Shown: positions 59,959 to 64,000 of the stretch, piece after piece
Layout of the letters: every line of letters starts with the position of its first letter
Numbering within the stretch: the stretch's first letter is position 1
Assembly (NCBI RefSeq): GCF_007625075.1
Contig: NZ_QMIE01000011.1
Span: 88,543 to 152,542, forward strand
Origin: Oceanidesulfovibrio indonesiensis
GTDB lineage: Bacteria > Desulfobacterota > Desulfovibrionia > Desulfovibrionales > Desulfovibrionaceae
Reading direction: 5' to 3'
DNA length: 64,000 nucleotides
The notes under the pieces: generated by a model
Seen by the model: only the letters and a program-made list of their open reading frames with translations
What the model was told of the DNA's origin: nothing
Databases searched by the model: none
Made by a program: the position numbers and the translations under genes

Positions 59959-61590
59959 TCAAGCAGTCAGCACAAGCCCGCCAGAAAAGTCATACGTCAC
60001 CGGCTCCGGCTCCCGTGCTGCGAGGCCGCAGGCCATGGCCAGGGCAACGAGTCCGTCCACGCGGCCGATTGATTTGTCCTTGGCGATCTTCCGTGCGCCG
60101 GCCGGGTCCATCTGCACCACCGCATTGGAGCAGTGCCAGCGGAGTATAGGGTTGCCGCCGTGGGCAATCTTGCGATCCAAAACCAGACTTTCCAGCGTAC
60201 TTACGGCAGGCGACATATCCTTGAACCCCTGGCCCCACTCGATGAGCGGCAGCTCTATGCCCTCATCTTGCAGGATGCGTCGAAGCTCCGGCATCCCCCA
60301 GCGGTCATACGCGACGCCGCGAAGGTCGAACCGGCCCGCGATGTCTGCCAGGCGCAGGGCAATGGCACGCTTGTCTATGGCACGGCCCGGCGTGGTCTCC
60401 AGGATGGCTTGACGCCTCCACACCGTGTACGGGGCTCGGTCTCGCTGTTCCTTGTCCATCAAGTCGTCACCAGGGAGCCAGAAGAAGGGCAGCACCGCGC
60501 CGTTGTCCTCGGGAAAGTATAGAACCAGTGCGCTCATGTCGGTTGTGCTGGAGAGGTCAAGCCCTGCCCAACACGGCCGGCCCACCAGTGAAGCCGGGTC
60601 CAATTCGCCGGCGCAGGCGTCCCAATCCACGGAGCTGATGAAGCGTTGTTCCGCGTCCACGCGCTGGTTCAGGTACAGGTTGCGGAAGGTCGCTTCCTTG
60701 GCTGGAATCTTCTTGGCCTGCTCCGCAAAGAGCTGCATCTCTTCCAGGCTGCGGAAGTCGCCCAATGCCGGGTTGCAGGCGTACCATGTTTCCTCGCTCC
60801 ATGGGTCCGCATCCTCAGGAGCGGCGAAGTAGGTCAGGTGGAAGCTGGGGTCCGGCGGGAGAGAGCCCTCCCGTATCTTCAGGCCGTAATCCACAAGCTC
60901 GCTCATGATGTGGTTGTTGTCGCTGCTCTGCGTGCTGATAACCACCATGAGAGGTTCGGCCCGTGCGCCTGTACCCGTGGTGAGGTTGTCGTACAGCTCC
61001 CGATTCTTGGTCTGCGCCAGCTCGTCATAGACCATGAACGAAGGGGAAAGGCCGTGCGCCTTCCGTGCGTCGCTGCTCATGGCCTTGTAGGTCGAGCCGG
61101 TCACTTCGTCGGTGATTTCCTTGTGGAACGCCAGGACGTTGCACCGCTCGGTGAACTCAGGAATGGCGTATATGTACGCCTCCAACTCCCGGAAGATGAT
61201 GGCAGCTTGATCTTTGTCCGACGCCGCAGAATAGACCTGGCCGCGCTGTTCGGCCTCGGGTCCGATGAGGTGACAAAGCGCGAGGGCGGCGGCGAGCTGC
61301 GTCTTGCCTCCCTTCCTCGGCATGGTCACGACGGCAGTACGCACCTGGCGCTTGCCCTTCTTGTCCGTGGCGTAAATGGCCTCGATGATCTCGCGTTGCC
61401 AGGGCCGGAGCTTGAGCCGCTTCCCGGCATGGACGCCGGCCGTGATCGGCAAGACCTCGATGAACGCAATTACGGCTTCGGCCCGTGTTAAGCCGCGCTT
61501 CTCCCACGGCGGGCGCTTCGTTTTCCACGTCCGTTTCGGGGCGCTCTCTGCGGCCTTGGCCGCGCCTGTTTTTGGTCCTCGTTTTCCCAT
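59959..61590 (-). CDS. Phage terminase, large subunit
   Basis: This is a 543-residue packaging motor. The ATPase domain has the Walker A-like VTMPRKGGKTQLAAALAL and Walker B PSFMVYDELAQT. The nuclease domain has Asp-rich motifs (AGLDLSSTTDMSALVLYF, VAYDRWGMPELRRIL). The length and motifs fit the HK97-like Terminase_1 family. No small terminase subunit is recognised next to it; the HNH gene occupies that position. Confidence 0.94.
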   Translation of the reverse strand: MGKRGPKTGAAKAAESAPKRTWKTKRPPWEKRGLTRAEAVIAFIEVLPITAGVHAGKRLKLRPWQREIIEAIYATDKKGKRQVRTAVVTMPRKGGKTQLAAALALCHLIGPEAEQRGQVYSAASDKDQAAIIFRELEAYIYAIPEFTERCNVLAFHKEITDEVTGSTYKAMSSDARKAHGLSPSFMVYDELAQTKNRELYDNLTTGTGARAEPLMVVISTQSSDNNHIMSELVDYGLKIREGSLPPDPSFHLTYFAAPEDADPWSEETWYACNPALGDFRSLEEMQLFAEQAKKIPAKEATFRNLYLNQRVDAEQRFISSVDWDACAGELDPASLVGRPCWAGLDLSSTTDMSALVLYFPEDNGAVLPFFWLPGDDLMDKEQRDRAPYTVWRRQAILETTPGRAIDKRAIALRLADIAGRFDLRGVAYDRWGMPELRRILQDEGIELPLIEWGQGFKDMSPAVSTLESLVLDRKIAHGGNPILRWHCSNAVVQMDPAGARKIAKDKSIGRVDGLVALAMACGLAAREPEPVTYDFSGGLVLTA

Positions 61591-61651
61591 GTTCGTCTAC
61601 CTCGCGCAGTGAACTAACTCACGATTCAAGTCCGCAACCGGTCTTTTTTGC

Positions 61652-61981
61652 CTAGCTCTGCGAGATTTTTTCATTGTTGGCACGATCATTGCTAGACCAC
61701 CAGTGCCCTGCATCCAGCGGGTTGCCGTTGGCGTCGCATCCCTTGAGCGGCGTCCCGTGCATGTCCGCGTTGGTCTTGTGACTGTGGCAGGATGCGCAGA
61801 GGGATTGCAGGTTGCCCATGTCGAACGGCTCGCCACCGTCGTTGATAGCCTGGATGTGATCCACATGATGCGCCGGCACCAGTCGGCCCAGGGCCTCACA
61901 GTGAGCACAGAGCGGAGCCTCCCGGAGCTGTTGCGCCCGGAGTCGTTTCCACCTCGTGGTATTATACGGCCACTTCGCCAC
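61652..61981 (-). CDS. HNH endonuclease
   Basis: This is a 109-residue nuclease. CAHC and CASC form the zinc knuckle, with HHVDHIQAINDGGEPFDMGNLQSLCASCHSHKTN as the HNH core. It lies upstream of the terminase on the transcript, and such HNH proteins are required for cos-type packaging in many phages and in satellites. It overlaps the next gene by 20 bases. Confidence 0.93.
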   Translation of the reverse strand: MAKWPYNTTRWKRLRAQQLREAPLCAHCEALGRLVPAHHVDHIQAINDGGEPFDMGNLQSLCASCHSHKTNADMHGTPLKGCDANGNPLDAGHWWSSNDRANNEKISQS

Positions 61982-62252
61982 GACTCACTCCTTCGTGCGG
62001 CCTGTCCCCATTGTCCCCACCTTTTTGCGTGTCGTTTTCGTGGGTTGGGGTGTCTGGGACATTTGTCCCATTGCTACGCTCAATGCGCTTCCTGATCGTC
62101 TCCGGCTTCACCTTCGCCTCAAAAATCCGGTCCGGTACCGAGTTTTCCTTCAAGACCCGATTCACCACAGATACGGCAATCACCGCCTGAGACCGGCTGA
62201 ACCCGGCCGCCCGGAGCGCGTGCTCCGCTTCTCGTTTCTCCAATGCGTGCAT
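61962..62252 (-). CDS. Small hypothetical element protein
   Basis: This is a 96-residue protein of unknown function. Residues 1-55 (EREAEHALRAAGFSRSQAVIAVSVVNRVLKEN) look like a short helical DNA-binding or adaptor unit, and the C-terminus is polar. It overlaps the HNH gene at its 3' end, so the two are co-transcribed. It could play the part of a small terminase subunit, but I see no motif for this. Confidence 0.6.
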   Translation of the reverse strand: MHALEKREAEHALRAAGFSRSQAVIAVSVVNRVLKENSVPDRIFEAKVKPETIRKRIERSNGTNVPDTPTHENDTQKGGDNGDRPHEGVSRGEVAV

Positions 62253-62264
62253 GGCTTTGACCTC

Positions 62265-62765
62265 CTACGCGGCGTTTTCCGGCGTTTTCGTGGCCGGGAT
62301 GATGTCGGACCCATTCACAGCGGCTACAATCGCTCTCAGGCGCTTCTGTGCCTCTGCTGCGTACTTCTCCAGGGTCCAATAGGTGAAATAGGCTGCACCG
62401 GCCGGGCTACCTGCCCATATCCAGGTGACGCCGTAGCGGATCGTCCAGGCGGTCAGGCTTTGCAGCACGGCGTGCGGCTTGGTCTGGCTCCGGTAGTTGT
62501 GGCCGCGTACATCATCAAGGCTGCCCTCGATGACCACGGCGAACAGTTCCAGCCCACGAGCACGGGCAAGCTCACGCTCGAACCGGGCACGCTCACGAGT
62601 CACACACGCCACCAGGTCAGGGATGGATTTCCGTTCCACGGCCACCATGTGCTCAAGACCGCTCAGGGAGTAGTCTCCCACATCCAGAGTCCCGGCCTGG
62701 ACAGTGCAGGGGTATGCGGCAAAATCGAGGGGAGCTTGCTCCCGATTATCGACGATGAGTTGCAT
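62265..62765 (-). CDS. ERCC4-type nuclease
   Basis: This is a 166-residue nuclease of the XPF/ERCC4 fold. The active-site pattern is IVDNREQAPLDF, LDVGDYSLSG and VAVERKSIPDLV, with the expected GDY...ERK spacing. The ATG at 62765 is chosen because GGAGG lies eight bases upstream; a longer frame from 62897 would run through the iteron block. It probably acts in element replication or recombination. Confidence 0.88.
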   Translation of the reverse strand: MQLIVDNREQAPLDFAAYPCTVQAGTLDVGDYSLSGLEHMVAVERKSIPDLVACVTRERARFERELARARGLELFAVVIEGSLDDVRGHNYRSQTKPHAVLQSLTAWTIRYGVTWIWAGSPAGAAYFTYWTLEKYAAEAQKRLRAIVAAVNGSDIIPATKTPENAA

Positions 62766-62789
62766 GGCCATATCCTCCAGACAGACACC

Positions 62790-62888
62790 CGGACAACCGG
62801 ACACCCCTAAAGGGGTGTGTCCGTGTCCGTCCGGGTAGAGTGTCCCCGGACAAGTCCGGACATGTCCGGGTTTTGTCCGTGTTGTCCG
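62790..62888. repeat. GGACA-type iteron cluster, candidate replication origin
   Basis: Nine copies of the hexamer CGGACA or its complement TGTCCG lie within 99 bases, four in one orientation and five in the other, including the palindrome CCGGACATGTCCGG (62856-62869). A hairpin ACACCCCT-AA-AGGGGTGT sits among them. They fill the gap between the RepA-like ATPase and the ERCC4 nuclease. Confidence 0.65.
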
Positions 62889-62889
62889 C

Positions 62890-64000
62890 TCATTCATTTA
62901 TCCAATAGTAATCGTCATTTGTGGCAACAAAGCCCTTGTCTAAAAGTGTCCGCACGGCACGACGGAAGGCCCGTTTTTTGGATTCTGTATCGGTCGAAGC
63001 TGAGAGCCCCCCGGACAAGGATTTTGTCCGCCACTCATCGAGGTGAATTTTGACGGTCCCCAGGTCGATATTCCCGCCTTCATCGCGCCGGCGGTTGGTG
63101 CACCCGACCAGGGCTTCAAAGGCGATTCGGGTTGCGCCGGTCAGCTTGGGTTTCGGCTTGAGTGCTTCGGGGGCTTCCGAGCGACGAAGGACGCATGAGT
63201 TGATTTCATCGCCGGTTTCCGGGTCAGTCCAGCCGGTAGCGACTTCCTCAACCTCAAAGGCGAGGTCTGGCGGGTGTTCATGGTCCTTGACCTTAGTTGC
63301 CTTCAGGAGACGTATCTCGTCATGCACATCAAGGCGGTACTCGAAGTCCAGCGCCGCCCGGAGTGCCGACGATCCACGGGAACGCTCTTTTTCACTCCAG
63401 CCGGAATGGTGGACGATGAGGATTGCGCATTGGAGGTCGTGCCGGAGTTCGTCCAGACCTTGGATGAAGGCGGACATGTCAGCCGCGTTGTTCTCGTCAC
63501 CGACAAGGCTTCTGGAGAGGGTGTCAATGATGATGAGCTGGGGCGGCTGTTCGAGACGTTGCGCTTCCTGGCGGACCTCTGCGGCTGCGGTCTTGTCCGG
63601 GAACTGTACGCCGCGCTCTGCCGTATAGAACGGAGCATGTTGCACGTCGTGCGCCACACTCCACGCTCTCAGGCGCTTTCTCAGCCCTTGAAAACCTTCG
63701 CCGGCGATGTAGAGCACAGAACCAGGATTCTGAACTCTGAAGCCATGCCAGGGCGTACCTGTGGCAATGCTCATGCCCAGGTCGATGGCCAGGAAGGACT
63801 TCATGCTGCCGGACGCACCGAAGAGCACCGAAAGCGTTTGGGCTTCCAGGTATCCGCGTACAAGCCATTCAATCGGCGCAGGCTCCGAAGTCATTTCATC
63901 AAGAGAGAGGAAGCGCAGAGGCTTGGCTCCGGCAACAGCCTGCCCGCCCATGCTGGCGAGTTCCTGAATCTGTGCCTGGATATGCTCGAAGGGTACGCTA
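62890..64000 (-). CDS. RepA-like AAA/RecA-fold replication ATPase, partial
   Basis: At least 370 residues are visible and the frame is open to the right edge, so the N-terminus is missing. The RecA-type core has Walker A LFGASGSMKSFLAIDL, then VLYIAGEG, Walker B LIIIDTLSRSLVG, and ILIVHHSGWSEKERSRGSSALRAALD. The C-terminal ~100 residues are a winged-helix-like region (RRRDEGGNIDLGTVKIHLDEW; FRRAVRTLLDKGFVATN). Helicases of this type start replication of plasmids and satellites. The iterons directly follow its stop. Confidence 0.9.
   Translation of the reverse strand, partial: SVPFEHIQAQIQELASMGGQAVAGAKPLRFLSLDEMTSEPAPIEWLVRGYLEAQTLSVLFGASGSMKSFLAIDLGMSIATGTPWHGFRVQNPGSVLYIAGEGFQGLRKRLRAWSVAHDVQHAPFYTAERGVQFPDKTAAAEVRQEAQRLEQPPQLIIIDTLSRSLVGDENNAADMSAFIQGLDELRHDLQCAILIVHHSGWSEKERSRGSSALRAALDFEYRLDVHDEIRLLKATKVKDHEHPPDLAFEVEEVATGWTDPETGDEINSCVLRRSEAPEALKPKPKLTGATRIAFEALVGCTNRRRDEGGNIDLGTVKIHLDEWRTKSLSGGLSASTDTESKKRAFRRAVRTLLDKGFVATNDDYYWINE

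Overview
The window is high-GC bacterial DNA whose gene content points to a sulfate-reducing deltaproteobacterium of the Desulfovibrionaceae type. It has a DcrA-like chemoreceptor with a c-type heme motif, a tetraheme cytochrome c, many chemoreceptor and sensor-kinase genes, a ferredoxin/DUF362 protein, TauE/SafE exporters and a probable selenoprotein. The assignment rests on gene families only; there is no rRNA in the window.

Layout. 1-2.85 kb (minus strand) is a nitrogen operon, amtB-glnB-glnD, with glnD running off the left edge. 3.3-5.5 kb holds a small coiled-coil gene and a glycine-betaine ProW-ProX pair without its ATPase. 6.3-13.6 kb holds a sensor kinase, a hotdog thioesterase, a TVP38-type membrane protein next to a flavin disulfide oxidoreductase, and a bacterial cereblon-like CULT-domain protein. 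13.7-16.5 kb holds the heme chemoreceptor and tetraheme cytochrome. 16.8-26.8 kb is mixed metabolism and DNA repair: phospholipase-C-like protein, SLOG-like protein, DUF362-ferredoxin, acyltransferase, cupin, stand-alone LigD phosphoesterase, AlkA-like glycosylase, MscS, and hisH-hisF. 27-35.3 kb holds a TonB-like/hydrolase hybrid, a TauE exporter with a small membrane partner, and a PhnD-type lipoprotein + histidine kinase + response regulator system. 35.4-43.2 kb holds a PEP-synthase-like protein coupled to a phosphatase-YkgJ fusion, a permease, a rhodanese with an in-frame TGA exactly at the catalytic cysteine (predicted selenocysteine), a response regulator and a PAPS-reductase-like enzyme. 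43.4-48.3 kb holds two acyl-CoA synthetases, each next to an XRE-cupin regulator. 48.4-54.2 kb holds an AraC regulator, a PEBP protein, an unlisted 24-residue hydrophobic peptide gene, an FMN riboswitch with ribB, a chemoreceptor and a TSUP exporter.

54.65-54.82 kb encodes tRNA-Val and tRNA-Asp. Immediately after tRNA-Asp starts an integrated element that runs off the right edge: integrase, excisionase-like HTH protein, portal, prohead protease, capsid, small ORFs, large terminase, HNH nuclease, ERCC4 nuclease, a GGACA iteron cluster and a RepA-like ATPase. No tail or lysis gene is seen, and capsid-protease-portal is in the reverse of the usual order. This is compatible with a capsid-encoding phage satellite or a reduced prophage.

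Most notable: the selenocysteine rhodanese with a candidate SECIS hairpin, the CULT protein with a complete aromatic cage, the capsid-encoding island, a dispersed palindromic repeat present three times, and the short-peptide mini-operon at 50 kb. All calls come from reading the sequence; no database search was run.
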